Shown in pieces: positions 34,179-44,716 of a stretch of 64,000 bases of DNA. The notes under the pieces are model-generated. The model was not told where the DNA came from, did no database searches, and saw nothing but the letters and a program-made list of their open reading frames with translations. Made by a program: the position numbers and the translations under genes. This DNA is from Marinobacterium arenosum (GTDB lineage: Bacteria; Pseudomonadota; Gammaproteobacteria; Pseudomonadales; Balneatricaceae), in the NCBI RefSeq assembly GCF_019795155.1, contig NZ_JAILYN010000002.1:62001-126000 (forward strand), given 5' to 3'. The first letter of the stretch is position 1; every line of letters starts with the position of its first letter.

Positions 34179-35600
34179 TTAGCCCGGTTTAATGTTCTGG
34201 TTCATACGGAACAGGTTGGTCGGGTCATACTTGCGCTTCAGTCGACTCAAGTGCTCATAACCGTCGCCGTAAGCCGCTTCTACTCGGCCCCCTTCGTCGG
34301 CGGTCATAAAGTTCACGTAGACACTGCCGCTGGCTTCTGGCTCGGTCGCCTCAAACAGCTCACGACACCAGCCGATACAGGCCTGGTCGTCAGCAGGATC
34401 GTCCCAGCGGCCATGCACATTCATAATGAACTCGGTATCCCGGCTCCAGTACGCGGTATCACCGGTCGGCACCTCGTTGGTCTGACCGCCCATCTGCGCA
34501 ACAAAGACTTCACATTGCGGCCCTGGCAAGCGCCCGACAAAGTCGAGCAGCGTATCGACTGTGCTGTCGCTCAGCTCAAAGAAGTCATGGGATTTCCAAT
34601 AGTTGCGGGCGCCCGGTGCCAGCAGCGGATCGAAGCCGGCCTGGAAAGCGCAGTAGGAGTGGGGGCCGATCACATCGGCGATGGGATCACCAAACGCGCG
34701 TAGCGGCGCCAATACCGCCTCCCCCTCCGCGATATCACCGGCATAGAGTGCGGCCAGTACCACCACCTCGCTACCGTGCACCGACTCCGGCAGAAACGGC
34801 AACGGCGGTGCCTTGCGCAGCACCAGCCAGACACTCAGTTCATTCGGCGCCCGCGCCGCGAACTGCCGATAGAAATCCAGTACCGCGCGGGCATCCTTAT
34901 ACGGATGGACGATCAAGCCGGCCAACACCTCGGGCCCGACCGGATGTAGACGGAACTCGAACGAGGTCACCACGCCGAAGTTGCCGCCGCCGCCGCGGAT
35001 CGCCCAGAACAGATCCTCGTTTTGCTGCGCACTGGCCTGTAACAACCGACCATCGGCGGTCACCACATCGGCGGACAGCAGGTTATCGACGGTCAGGCCA
35101 TATTTGCGGCTCAGCCAGCCGAAGCCGCCGCCTAGCGTCAACCCGGCAATACCGGTGGTCGAGTTGATGCCGATCGGCGTCGCCAGGCCGTGCATCTGCG
35201 CCTCGGCATCGAACTCGCCCAGCGTCACCCCCGGTTCCACCCGGGCGGTACGTTGTTGCGGGTCGATCCGTACCGAACGCATCTGGCCGAGCGAAATCAT
35301 CAACCCGCCTTCGCAGACCGCGTTGCCGGCTATATTGTGCCCCCCGCCGCGCACCGCCAGCAGCAGGTTATGCTGGCGGGCAAAGTTGACCGACCGGATC
35401 ACGTCGGCCGCGCCCCGGCATTCGACAATGACCGCCGGCCGCTTGTCGATCATTGCGTTCCAGAGGGTTCGGGCATTGTCGTAACCCGCACTGCCGGGCA
35501 TCAACAGCTCGCCCCTCAATGTCTCGGCCAGCGCATCCAGCTCGGCCTGCTCTACCTGGGTTTGACCACCCTCCAGTGTGGCTATGGTTAGTGCAGTCAT
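34179..35600 (-). CDS. FAD-binding BBE-like oxidoreductase
   Basis: 473 residues of the PCMH-type FAD oxidase family with a C-terminal berberine bridge (BBE) domain. The FAD domain has VIRSVNFARQHNLLLAVRGG and GHNIAGNAV, where the His is the usual 8-alpha histidyl-FAD attachment site, then GGGFGWLSRKYGLTVDNLL. The second (Cys) attachment site of bicovalent members is replaced, so FAD is probably linked once. The C-terminal YVNFMTADEGGRVEAAYG and YDPTNLFRMNQNI are typical of BBE ends. The family oxidises sugars, alcohols or secondary metabolites. AAGGAG six bases upstream supports ATG 35600 over an earlier in-frame start at 35642. No signal peptide is visible. Confidence 0.9.
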   Translation of the reverse strand: MTALTIATLEGGQTQVEQAELDALAETLRGELLMPGSAGYDNARTLWNAMIDKRPAVIVECRGAADVIRSVNFARQHNLLLAVRGGGHNIAGNAVCEGGLMISLGQMRSVRIDPQQRTARVEPGVTLGEFDAEAQMHGLATPIGINSTTGIAGLTLGGGFGWLSRKYGLTVDNLLSADVVTADGRLLQASAQQNEDLFWAIRGGGGNFGVVTSFEFRLHPVGPEVLAGLIVHPYKDARAVLDFYRQFAARAPNELSVWLVLRKAPPLPFLPESVHGSEVVVLAALYAGDIAEGEAVLAPLRAFGDPIADVIGPHSYCAFQAGFDPLLAPGARNYWKSHDFFELSDSTVDTLLDFVGRLPGPQCEVFVAQMGGQTNEVPTGDTAYWSRDTEFIMNVHGRWDDPADDQACIGWCRELFEATEPEASGSVYVNFMTADEGGRVEAAYGDGYEHLSRLKRKYDPTNLFRMNQNIKPG

Positions 35601-35802
35601 GTTGATCTCCTTGCATCTAATCTGATGGATCGGACAGGACATCCATGTAAGGAGTGAACCGCCAGCGGACCACCCCGGAGATCAGCAACATATGGAGATT
35701 TAGCAAGTTTCCGGAGACCACAGACCGCAGCAGCCTGTAGTCTCAATCTAGCAGACAGCAGTCAGATAGAGGCTGTCGGCTGGATGGCGGGAAACATCTC
35801 AT

Positions 35803-36882
35803 TCAACCCTGCAGAAAAACCGGCTGGCGACGGGCGCCCCAATGGCCGGGCTCGGCTTCGAAGCGGCCGGGAATTTCGGTGCCGCAGTGGATACAACAAC
35901 CATCCTTGAGGTTCCACTCACCCAGCTGGTACCAGTCGCGCTCGATCAGCCGCAGGCCGCAGTTCGGACAGTAGGTCGAGCTGCCTTCGCTGTCGTGGAC
36001 ATTGCCCACGTAAACGTAGTGCAAGCCGTGCTGACGGGCGATGCGACGGGCGCGCTGCAGGGTTTCCGGTGGCGTATGCGACTTGTCCATCATCTTCCAG
36101 TCCGGATGGAAGGCGGTGAAATGCAGCGGAATATCCGGCCCCAGGTTATCCATCACCCAGCGCGACAGCGCTTCGATCTCCGGATCACTGTCGTTCTCAT
36201 CGGGGATCAGCAAGGTGGTGATCTCGAACCAGACCTCGGTCTCGTTGTGCAGGTACAACAGGGTATCCAGCACGTTCGACAGGTGGCCGCCGCAGATGTG
36301 CTTGTAGAACCGCTCGGTAAACGCCTTCAGGTCGACATTGGCGGCATCCATCGCATCGAAGAAGCGCGGCCTGGCCTGGTCGGTGATATAGCCGGCGGTG
36401 ACCGCCACGCTGTTGACGCCAACCGCCCGACAGGCCGCCGCCACATCCTCGGCGTATTCCAGGAAGATCACCGGATCGTTGTAGGTGTAGGCGATCGACC
36501 GGCAGCCCATCTGCAGGCAGGTATCGGCCAGCTGCTGCGGACTACCGCTGTCGCAGAGCCGGTCCATCTCGCGGGCCTTGCTCATATCCCAGTTCTGGCA
36601 GAACTTGCAGGCCAGGTTGCAGCCGGCGGTGCCGAACGACAGCACCGGCGTACCCGGCAGGAAGTGGTTGAGCGGTTTCTTTTCGATCGGGTCGATACAG
36701 AACCCGCTGGAGCGGCCGTAGGTGTACAGGTACATCTTGCCGCCCTCGTTGCCACGCACGTAACAGAGGCCACGCTGACCGTCGCCGATCTTGCAGTAAC
36801 GCGGGCAGAGGTCGCATTGCAGCTTCTTGTCGTCAAACTTGTGCCAGAAGCTGGCGGGCACCTGGCTGGCGGGCATGGTCAT
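35803..36882 (-). CDS. AmmeMemoRadiSam system radical SAM enzyme (AmrS)
   Basis: 359 residues of the PflA-like radical SAM family. The radical SAM cluster motif is CNLACKFCQNWDMSKARE (CxxxCxxC); the N-terminus carries CDLCPRYCKIGDGQRGLC, and the C-terminus a zinc-ribbon-like pair CPNCG and CIHCGTEIPG. FGTAGCNL and LPGTPVLSFG flank the cluster. Proteins of this type always travel with Memo-like and AMMECR1-like proteins; the reaction is unknown. It is divergent from the genes for the other two proteins across 57 bp. Confidence 0.93.
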   Translation of the reverse strand: MTMPASQVPASFWHKFDDKKLQCDLCPRYCKIGDGQRGLCYVRGNEGGKMYLYTYGRSSGFCIDPIEKKPLNHFLPGTPVLSFGTAGCNLACKFCQNWDMSKAREMDRLCDSGSPQQLADTCLQMGCRSIAYTYNDPVIFLEYAEDVAAACRAVGVNSVAVTAGYITDQARPRFFDAMDAANVDLKAFTERFYKHICGGHLSNVLDTLLYLHNETEVWFEITTLLIPDENDSDPEIEALSRWVMDNLGPDIPLHFTAFHPDWKMMDKSHTPPETLQRARRIARQHGLHYVYVGNVHDSEGSSTYCPNCGLRLIERDWYQLGEWNLKDGCCIHCGTEIPGRFEAEPGHWGARRQPVFLQG

Positions 36883-36939
36883 GGCAGAATCCTCAATAAC
36901 GCTATACTTTCAGATTAGCTGAACCTCGGAGTAGCACTG

Positions 36940-37716
36940 ATGAAAACCCGCCCCGCCGCGGTGGCCGGGATGTTCTATCCGGCCGATCGCGCCGACCTGG
37001 AAGCCCTGCTGGAACAGCTCTGCCTGCCACTACCGCCGGAGCTTAAGAGCGTGCCGCGAGCGTTGATTGTGCCCCATGCCGGGTTGATCTACTCCGGCCC
37101 TGTCGCCGCCCAGGCCTACCAAACTGTCGCCGGCCACCACTACAAGTACATATTGCTGCTGGGCCCCAACCATCGGGTACCACTACACGGCATGGCGGTC
37201 CCCAGCGCACAGCAGTTCGAGACGCCGCTGGGCACCGTGCCGCTGGCGGTAGATGAGCAGGAACGGTTGCGGCAACAGGGCCTGGTGGAAAGCGCCGACG
37301 AACCGCACCGGCTGGAGCACTGCCTGGAGGTTCAGTTGCCGTTTCTGCAGTTTCTCGATATCCAGGGGCCGATCCTGCCGGTGGTGGTGGGCCAGGCTGC
37401 TAAAGAGCAGGTTGCCGCGCTGATCCACGACGCGCTGGCCGACGATCAGGTACTGACCCTGATCAGCTCCGACCTGAGCCACTACCATGACTACGAGGCC
37501 TGTCAGCAGATCGACCGGCTGACCAGCAACAAGATCCTCAGCCAGCAGGCCTCGCTGATACCGGAAGAGGCCTGTGGCAGCAATGCAATCAATGGCCTGT
37601 TGGCGGCCTGCGAAGGCAAGGGCTACCGACTGGAGCAACTGGCCCGCTGTAACTCCGGCGATACCGCCGGCGACAAGGCCCAGGTGGTGGGTTATGGCGC
37701 CTACGCCGTTTACTGA
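36940..37716 (+). CDS. AmmeMemoRadiSam system protein B (Memo-like)
   Basis: 258 residues of the MEMO1 family, related to extradiol dioxygenases (LigB fold). RPAAVAGMFYPADRADLEAL starts the chain; VPHAGLIYSGPVAAQAY and LLGPNHRVPLHG carry the metal-site His of the family, and SSDLSHYHDY the C-terminal conserved His. Human MEMO1 has been reported as a copper/iron-binding redox protein; the bacterial role is unknown. The gene overlaps the AMMECR1-like gene by 23 bp, which implies translational coupling. Confidence 0.93.
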   Translation: MKTRPAAVAGMFYPADRADLEALLEQLCLPLPPELKSVPRALIVPHAGLIYSGPVAAQAYQTVAGHHYKYILLLGPNHRVPLHGMAVPSAQQFETPLGTVPLAVDEQERLRQQGLVESADEPHRLEHCLEVQLPFLQFLDIQGPILPVVVGQAAKEQVAALIHDALADDQVLTLISSDLSHYHDYEACQQIDRLTSNKILSQQASLIPEEACGSNAINGLLAACEGKGYRLEQLARCNSGDTAGDKAQVVGYGAYAVY

Positions 37717-38281
37717 GCTGGAAAAACACCGGCTATTGACGCTTGCCCGCCGGTCGATCCGCGACTGTTTCGAGCAGGCCGAATCGCCGGACAAACTCAC
37801 TAGCGGTATTTCCATCGACTGCGCCGGGCTGACGCGACTGCAGCAACCGTCCTGCTGCTTCGTCACCCTGCTGCTGGCCGACCAGCTGCGCGGCTGCATG
37901 GGCACGCTGGAGGAGGACCGGCCGCTGGCTGAAGCGGTGCAACATAACGCGCGCGCCGCGGCCTTCCGCGACCCGCGCTTCCTACCGCTGCAGCCGGAAG
38001 AGCTGGATCGCTGCCGAATCGAGATCTCGGTACTGAGCGAACCCCGCCCCTTCCCCGTCGCCAGTGAAGCGGAACTGCTGACTGCGCTGGAACCGAACCG
38101 CCACGGCCTGATCATCGGTTTTGGTAAAAAACGGGGACTCTTTCTGCCCGCCGTCTGGCAGAGCCTGCCAAAGCCAGACGAGTTCGTCCGCCAGCTGAAG
38201 CGCAAAATCGGCCTGCCGACGGACTTCTGGAGCGACCAGGTACAGGTCGAGCTGTTCCAGAGCGAAACCCTGAGCGACTAA
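37694..38281 (+). CDS. AmmeMemoRadiSam system protein A (AMMECR1-like)
   Basis: 195 residues of the AMMECR1 family. The hallmark LRGCMGTLE (CMGT core) and VQHNARAAAFRDPRFLPLQP are present, together with IEISVLSEPRP and GLIIGFGKKRGLFLPAVWQ. The family is conserved in all domains of life and unassigned biochemically. The ATG at 37694 lies inside the 3' end of the Memo-like gene; an upstream open frame in the same register overlaps that gene and has no family similarity. It is the last gene of the plus-strand pair. Confidence 0.93.
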   Translation: MAPTPFTELEKHRLLTLARRSIRDCFEQAESPDKLTSGISIDCAGLTRLQQPSCCFVTLLLADQLRGCMGTLEEDRPLAEAVQHNARAAAFRDPRFLPLQPEELDRCRIEISVLSEPRPFPVASEAELLTALEPNRHGLIIGFGKKRGLFLPAVWQSLPKPDEFVRQLKRKIGLPTDFWSDQVQVELFQSETLSD

Positions 38282-38305
38282 CCTCGCCTCAACGACGGCC
38301 GTCGT

Positions 38306-39925
38306 TCAACAGCGGAACTGCCCCATCGCACTGTGAATATTCTTCGACAGCTGCGCCACCGTCCGGGCTTCTTCGGCGCTGGCCTGGGCGCGATCGCTGT
38401 TATCAACCGACATCTCGGCGATATGGATAATGCCGTCGGCGATCTCGTCGGTCGATGCGGTCTGTTCCTGCAACGCTTGTGAGATCCCCTCCACCGCCGT
38501 CAGAACCTGCTCGACCGAGACGCGGATACGGGTGATCGAGTCACCGGCCTCATTGCCCAAGGCCACCCCCTCTTCGACCTGCTGCACTGAAGTGTTCATC
38601 GCCTCGCTGGTCGCTGCTACCCCCAGCTGGATCTCGCGGATAATGGTACTGATCTCATCGGTTGAACGGGCCGCCCGCTGGGCCAGCTCGCGCACCTCAT
38701 CGGCCACCACAGCGAAACCACGGCCCTGCTCGCCGGCCCGGGCCGCTTCGATCGCCGCATTCAGTGCCAACAGGTTGGTCTGTTCGGCCACCCCCTGGAT
38801 CACGTTCACCACCGAGGAGATCCGATCGGTTTTATCGCCCAGATCCTGCACCGAACTGGAGACCGCTTTCACCGCCTCGGCCATCAGCTCCATCGAGCGG
38901 GTGGTATCGAGCATGATGCCACTGCCACTCACTGCCCGCTCACCCGACTCGCGTGAGGTTTCACTGGCCGACTGGGCATTGTGGAACACCTCGCCGATGC
39001 TGGTACGCAACTGTTCGATCGCCGCCGACATCGATGAAGCCGCCTGGCTCTGGCTGCCGGAGCTCTGCGCTACCGTATCCGCCGCCTGGGTCAGTGCCTC
39101 GGCGCTGTCGGCCAGCTGATGCGCGTTGTCGGTCAGCGTGGAGACCATACCGCGCAGACTCTGCTGCATCCGCGCCACCGCGTCCAAAATGCTGCCCTCA
39201 GTCGCCGGCGCCAGCTGCTCGGTCAGGTCGCCGGCCGCGATCTGCCGGGCGATCCGTACCGCCTCGGCCGGCTCACCGCCCAGTTGGCGCATCAGGCTGC
39301 GCGCCGTGGCCACCGCGACCAGGCCTGAGATCAGCACCGCCACAGCCACCAGCAACAGGTTGATCAACGTTGCCCGGCCGGATTCATCCGCTACCGTATC
39401 GAACAGCGACACCGACATCTCTGCCTGCAGGTTGTTATACCCATCGAACAGCTCTTTCAAGGCAATGAATTGCCGCTCGATATGGCGCATATCGCCCAGT
39501 GCGGAGGTCTGATCCAGGTCGACCATGAAGATCGCCGCTTCGGTGGCTGAGGCATAGCTCGCAAGGCCCATCAGAATCTGTTCCAGCTGAGCCTTCTCCT
39601 GGTCACTGAATTCACTTTGCTGCTGCCAACGGCTCAGCTGCTCGGTGATCGACGCCAGATCTTTACCGACCTTGGCCTTCATCGCGTTCTGAGTGGCTTC
39701 GTCATAAGCGTTGTACCAGCTGACCAGGCGGAACATATCGGTATGCACCTGGGCAATCTGGTCCGCCACGGCGGCCCCCTTGGTCAGGTGGGCAAAGCGA
39801 ACATTGTTGATCTCATCCATTGCCGACTGCTGCCGGGAGATGGCGTCGAACGCCACCAGGCCGCAGAGCACCAGAAAAAGCACCGCCAGCGCCGGTGCAA
39901 TCAAAATACGATGTAGAATTTTCAT
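38306..39925 (-). CDS. Methyl-accepting chemotaxis protein
   Basis: 539 residues. N-terminal helix ([20 protein letters not shown]), a periplasmic helical region (about 32-188, four-helix bundle-like), a second membrane helix (about 190-210), HAMP domain (about 212-265, [20 protein letters not shown]) and a cytoplasmic MA signalling domain. The hairpin tip [20 protein letters not shown] and [15 protein letters not shown] are intact. It should control a CheA/CheW pathway. The ATG at 39925 fits the hydrophobic start. A secreted Cache protein gene is directly upstream on the same strand, separated by a hairpin. Confidence 0.93.
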   Translation of the reverse strand: MKILHRILIAPALAVLFLVLCGLVAFDAISRQQSAMDEINNVRFAHLTKGAAVADQIAQVHTDMFRLVSWYNAYDEATQNAMKAKVGKDLASITEQLSRWQQQSEFSDQEKAQLEQILMGLASYASATEAAIFMVDLDQTSALGDMRHIERQFIALKELFDGYNNLQAEMSVSLFDTVADESGRATLINLLLVAVAVLISGLVAVATARSLMRQLGGEPAEAVRIARQIAAGDLTEQLAPATEGSILDAVARMQQSLRGMVSTLTDNAHQLADSAEALTQAADTVAQSSGSQSQAASSMSAAIEQLRTSIGEVFHNAQSASETSRESGERAVSGSGIMLDTTRSMELMAEAVKAVSSSVQDLGDKTDRISSVVNVIQGVAEQTNLLALNAAIEAARAGEQGRGFAVVADEVRELAQRAARSTDEISTIIREIQLGVAATSEAMNTSVQQVEEGVALGNEAGDSITRIRVSVEQVLTAVEGISQALQEQTASTDEIADGIIHIAEMSVDNSDRAQASAEEARTVAQLSKNIHSAMGQFRC

Positions 39926-39942
39926 CTGCCGATTCCATAACA

Positions 39943-39968
39943 AAAGACCGGCTGGCCGGCCGGTCTTT
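39943..39968 (-). terminator. Hairpin terminator or attenuator between Cache gene and MCP
   Basis: Ten-pair perfect stem AAAGACCGGC/GCCGGTCTTT with a six-base loop, then TTTTG on the minus strand. It lies between the Cache gene stop (39985) and the MCP start (39925), so some read-through is needed if the two are co-transcribed. Confidence 0.75.
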
Positions 39969-39984
39969 ATGATTCAACGTCCTG

Positions 39985-40446
39985 TCAGTTGACGGCGTAG
40001 GCGCCGGAACAGAAGTGGAGCTGGTCAACCTTTTCACAGTAGGTCTTCTTCAGCTGAATCTTCTTGGATACCGGGTTTTCCCAGTGATACTCCTGCCACA
40101 TGCTGTCGGCACTTTTCAGCATGTCGAGCTGCTCCTGAACGATGAACTTACCCTTGGCGTCGCGCACCTTGGAGAGGTTCTTGCCAATGAACTTGGGCTT
40201 GGGGGCGATTGCGTAATAGATCCCCTGGTCATCGTGTACGAATACGTAGAGATCCCGATCGATAAAGTCGCCCTGCTGATCGTTCAGTGCCGCCATGGTC
40301 TTCTGCTGCCCGTTGAGCTTGTAGAAGGCAACCGCCCTCTTGACCAGTGCCAGGGCTTCGTCCGGCGTCCCCTGGCTACCGGTCGCCAGCACGGGCATAG
40401 CAACAGAGATCGCAACTGCCGCGAGCAGTCTCGGGATGGATGGCAT
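39985..40446 (-). CDS. Secreted single-Cache-domain protein
   Basis: 153 residues. Signal peptide 1-22 (LLAAVAISVAMPVLATGS), then a single Cache (sCache_2-like) domain: DEALALVKRAVAFYKLNGQQ, DRDLYVFVHDDQGIYYAIA, NLSKVRDAKGKFIVQEQLDM and WENPVSKKIQLKKTYCEKVD. This is the ligand-sensing module normally built into chemoreceptors, here as a free periplasmic protein. It is upstream of an MCP gene on the same strand and may present a ligand to it. Two Cys near the C-terminus (YCEKVDQLHFC) could form a disulphide. Confidence 0.85.
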   Translation of the reverse strand: MPSIPRLLAAVAISVAMPVLATGSQGTPDEALALVKRAVAFYKLNGQQKTMAALNDQQGDFIDRDLYVFVHDDQGIYYAIAPKPKFIGKNLSKVRDAKGKFIVQEQLDMLKSADSMWQEYHWENPVSKKIQLKKTYCEKVDQLHFCSGAYAVN

Positions 40447-40603
40447 ATCAAAGTCTCCTTTTTATTTCCTTTGCGCCAAACAGATATGAGGCTGATTATC
40501 CAGTAACCAGATTGCGCGGCAGTATAGAAAGCCAATGCGACGGTAATATGACAGCGACCGACTGCTCGCCCTGCTGCCCCCTAACAACTCGACAGCCCCG
40601 AAC

Positions 40604-41359
40604 TCAGCCGACCTTCAATCGTACGAGGTAACCCTGGGTCAGCTGGATCTGCTCGTCGATAAAGGCCGACATCTGGGCGAAAAACCTCTGCGCCTCCATA
40701 TCGATAGTCGTCGGCCTGAGTATCTGCTCGTTCAACAGTGCCAGTACCTGCTGGCTACGGCTGTCGGCCAGTTGGTAGCACGCCAGCTCGCGGCCGAGGT
40801 ACTGCAACTGCACCCGCAATCGTGCCGAACAGTGGCCGGTCCGTGCGGCCAGGCTGCCGAGCCCACGAATACGCCCCAGTGCCTCCGCGTAGTAGGGCCG
40901 ATACAGCAGGTTGTCCCACAACTGGCGGCTCGCCGCCTGATCCGTCATTGCGGTCAGTGTGCTGTTATCGGCGACCACGGTCAGCTCATGCAGCAACTGG
41001 TCGATCAACCGGCAGTGTTGCTGGAAGCTGTCCGCATGACCGGGCCGTAGTTGCTGCCAGTGATGGGCCTGCTGCGCCAGGCGCTGCCTATCACCGGGAT
41101 AACCATTGCCTGACAACTCGCGCCAATGCTGGTCGATTTGAGTTGCCAGGCTTCGCTGTTCCGCCCCGCCGACTGCCGCCTCATTGAGGCAGAGCCCGCG
41201 ATGGCGCTGCAGCAGCTGAACCAGTTCCAGCAGTAACGCCAGCTGCTCAATACCCTGTTTCACTTGTTGACGCCGCCGTCGAGCGATATTCAGCGCATGC
41301 CAGCGTGCCGCCAACAGCCACCCAACTATCACCCAGGTCAGCACGTAGAGCTCACTCAT
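40604..41359 (-). CDS. Membrane-anchored NIT-like sensor protein
   Basis: 251 residues. One N-terminal membrane helix ([15 protein letters not shown]) is followed by a mostly helical region. [20 protein letters not shown] resembles the start of nitrate/nitrite-sensing (NIT) domains (pattern 'LQ.eRG'). The rest ([14 protein letters not shown]..., [40 protein letters not shown]) is compatible with a two-bundle NIT fold but not diagnostic. It overlaps the upstream chemoreceptor gene by 4 bp, so the two are translationally coupled and probably work together. Ligand unknown. Confidence 0.6.
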   Translation of the reverse strand: MSELYVLTWVIVGWLLAARWHALNIARRRRQQVKQGIEQLALLLELVQLLQRHRGLCLNEAAVGGAEQRSLATQIDQHWRELSGNGYPGDRQRLAQQAHHWQQLRPGHADSFQQHCRLIDQLLHELTVVADNSTLTAMTDQAASRQLWDNLLYRPYYAEALGRIRGLGSLAARTGHCSARLRVQLQYLGRELACYQLADSRSQQVLALLNEQILRPTTIDMEAQRFFAQMSAFIDEQIQLTQGYLVRLKVG

Positions 41360-42513
41360 CGCTCAGCCTCCTGTTGCTGGAAACCTTGTGTCAGCTGTTC
41401 CAGGTAGCCGGTCAGTTCACGCAGGTTCAACGCCTGGTCATTGTGGTTCTGCAACGCGACACCCAGCCGGCTGAGCTGCTCGCTGATCGCTTCGCTGGCA
41501 CCGGCATGCTCCTCGATGGATCGATCAACCTGCTGGATCAACTCGACACTGCCACGGCTGTCGTCGGCGATTTGCTCCAGCAGTTCTACCATCCGCTCGC
41601 AGACCTGCAAGCCATCCTGCAAACGCTGCTCGCTGGCCACGGCGCTGTCGATCACCGAATGCACACCGGCCAGAATCGAATCCATCAGCCTGGTGATATC
41701 TGCCGTCGCCCGTTCGGTGCTGCCAGCGAGCTGACGAACCTCATCGGCCACCACCGCGAAGCCGCGACCGGCCTCGCCGGCTCGGGCCGCCTCAATCGCC
41801 GCGTTCAGCGCCAACAGATTGGTTTGCGAGGCCACCGTCTCGATGGTGACGACAAAATCCTGAATCGCCTGTGCGGCCTGGCTAAGCTCGGTCAGTTTGG
41901 CGGAGGTATCGCCCAGCTGGGCCTGCATATTCTGCAGGGTGTCGCTGAGCTGTCCCGCCTGCGCAGCACCGTCCTGGCAACGGTCGCTGGTCTGCTCCGC
42001 CGCGCCCCGGGTGCTCAGCACATGCTCACGAATCAGCTGTACCGTCTGGCTCATCTGTTCCGATGCACTGGCCACGGTCAGCAGCTGCTGTTGCTGCGCC
42101 CTGGAACCCTCCAGCGCATTCGTCGCCTGCGCCTCCAACTCATGGCTGGAAAAACACATCTCGCCAGCCAACTGCTGCGACAGGGTCTGCAACTCGTGAT
42201 AGCTACGCAACAGTGCATAAAAACCTTCCGCGACCTCCGCCAACGGTCGATCGATCGGCGGCAGACCGGTGCGGGCCTGCAGCCGCTGACGACGGCAGTC
42301 TGCACTGATTTGACGCAACCTATGCCAGCGTTGCCCGAACAACAGGCAGTAACATCCCTGCAGATAGAGCATCAGCGGCAGTAGCCAGATCAAACCCGGC
42401 AGCTGTAGAAAAAGTCCGGCGGCCAATGCCGCCCAGAGAAGTGAGATGATTGACCCGGCGACAGCCGGTGAAAAGCGGCACAGCAGATCCAGTCCTGGCG
42501 ATAGAAACCACAT
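41356..42513 (-). CDS. Chemoreceptor without a periplasmic sensor domain
   Basis: 385 residues. Two membrane helices close together (about 17-37 and 40-60) leave no room for a ligand domain; a linker follows, then a complete MA signalling domain with [20 protein letters not shown] and [18 protein letters not shown]. No clear HAMP domain is visible. AAGGAG seven bases before ATG 42513 (MWFLSPG) favours it over the in-frame ATG nine codons upstream. The gene for the NIT-like protein overlaps its end by 4 bp. Confidence 0.88.
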   Translation of the reverse strand: MWFLSPGLDLLCRFSPAVAGSIISLLWAALAAGLFLQLPGLIWLLPLMLYLQGCYCLLFGQRWHRLRQISADCRRQRLQARTGLPPIDRPLAEVAEGFYALLRSYHELQTLSQQLAGEMCFSSHELEAQATNALEGSRAQQQQLLTVASASEQMSQTVQLIREHVLSTRGAAEQTSDRCQDGAAQAGQLSDTLQNMQAQLGDTSAKLTELSQAAQAIQDFVVTIETVASQTNLLALNAAIEAARAGEAGRGFAVVADEVRQLAGSTERATADITRLMDSILAGVHSVIDSAVASEQRLQDGLQVCERMVELLEQIADDSRGSVELIQQVDRSIEEHAGASEAISEQLSRLGVALQNHNDQALNLRELTGYLEQLTQGFQQQEAER

Positions 42514-42719
42514 CGGTTCGCTCCTTGGCAAAGGTTTCATCGCTTACATGCAAGCAATTAACGGACCAGATGTTTTTGCGGAGGGAGCTAAAAGCTTCCA
42601 GCGACAAGGAGGGAAAAGCGGCAAGCGGCGCATCGGATCGGAAGATCCGGCCGGTCAAACAACGACAACGGCATCAACCGCCGGCGGCGATGGCACCCCG
42701 GGTGGCGCCCTACAGCACG

Positions 42720-42751
42720 GCAGGGTGGGCACGTTTTTTGTGCCCACGCAC
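42720..42751. repeat. Palindromic half of the 65-bp element, copy D
   Basis: GGTGGGCACG-TTTTTT-GTGCCCACGC, the inverted repeat found in the elements at 5517-5581 and 8501-8565, without their other half. It lies about 20 bp after the thrH stop codon and could end its transcript. Confidence 0.8.
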
Positions 42752-42768
42752 TGATTGGTGCAATCCGT

Positions 42769-43386
42769 TTACAGCGTCAACGCGCGGTCGCTGGCCTTGA
42801 TAAAGGCCTTCTTCAGATCTTCGTAGTTGTGGACCGCCGGGAACTGCGGGAACTCCTCGATCACATTCTGCGGCGCGTGGAACAGGATACCCTCTTCCGC
42901 CTGGGTCAGCATGGTGGTGTCGTTGTAGGAGTCGCCGGTGGCGATTACCCGGTAATTCAACAGCTGGAACGCACGTACCGACTGACGCTTGGGATCGCGC
43001 TGACGCAGGGTATAGTCGGTGATGCGGCCTTCGCCATCCACTTCCAGCTTATGGCACAGCAGGGTCGGATGGCCGAGTTGTTTCATCAACGGGGCGGCGA
43101 ACTCGTAGAAGGTATCGGACAGGATCACCACCTGGAAGCGCTCACGCAGCCAGTCGATGAACTCGCGTGCGCCCTCGAGCGGCGACAGCCGGCTGATGGT
43201 GTCCTGAATCTGCGGCAGGGTCAGGCCGTGCTCGTCCAGGATACGCAGGCGCTGTTTCATCAGCACATCGTAGTCGGGGATGTCGCGGGTGGTGGCTTTC
43301 AGTTCATCAATACCGGTTTCTTCGGCAAAGGCGATCCAGATTTCCGGGATCAGGACCCCTTCCAGGTCCAGGCAGGCGAGTTCCAC
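42769..43386 (-). CDS. ThrH, phosphoserine phosphatase / homoserine phosphotransferase
   Basis: 205 residues, exactly the length of the Pseudomonas ThrH family. It is a HAD-superfamily enzyme that can dephosphorylate phosphoserine or transfer the phosphate to homoserine. The HAD motif I is ACLDLEGVLI (nucleophile Asp7), motif II near VVILSDTFYEF, and motif III/IV RVIATGDSYNDTTML. The start is GTG at 43386 with AAGGAG six bases upstream; upstream in-frame codons have no similarity. It is followed by a copy of an intergenic palindrome. It is not in an operon with CysB behind it. Confidence 0.94.
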   Translation of the reverse strand: MELACLDLEGVLIPEIWIAFAEETGIDELKATTRDIPDYDVLMKQRLRILDEHGLTLPQIQDTISRLSPLEGAREFIDWLRERFQVVILSDTFYEFAAPLMKQLGHPTLLCHKLEVDGEGRITDYTLRQRDPKRQSVRAFQLLNYRVIATGDSYNDTTMLTQAEEGILFHAPQNVIEEFPQFPAVHNYEDLKKAFIKASDRALTL

Positions 43387-43620
43387 AGGAGACTCCTTAA
43401 TGATGTGCAGGTTGATCGCGCAGCCAGCCGGTTGCAGGTAATAGGTGGTGGCGGCCTGCGCGGTAGTGGGTCGGTCGACAATGTACCTGCTGCCCCGCCC
43501 CCTTGCAACGCGACCATCGGCGACGGCACCGCCGCCCGTGGCCAGCATCAGCCGGCCGGTCACCACCCGAAATGAAAACGGTGGCCAAAGCCACCGTTCA
43601 AGTGAGCGCGCCGAAACCGA

Positions 43621-44604
<984 letters not shown>

Positions 44605-44716
44605 TTATATCGTTTATAGAATTAAATCGGCGCTAACTATAACACTATAGAATAATCTGGGCAGGGCCTGTTAACAGGAAAATGCGTCTAGCGCATTCAG
44701 CATCCGCAGGTCCTAA

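Noticed and set aside
42320-42768. Overlapping frames between the sensor-less MCP and thrH
   Set aside because: They cross the MCP start and an intergenic palindrome and have no family features.
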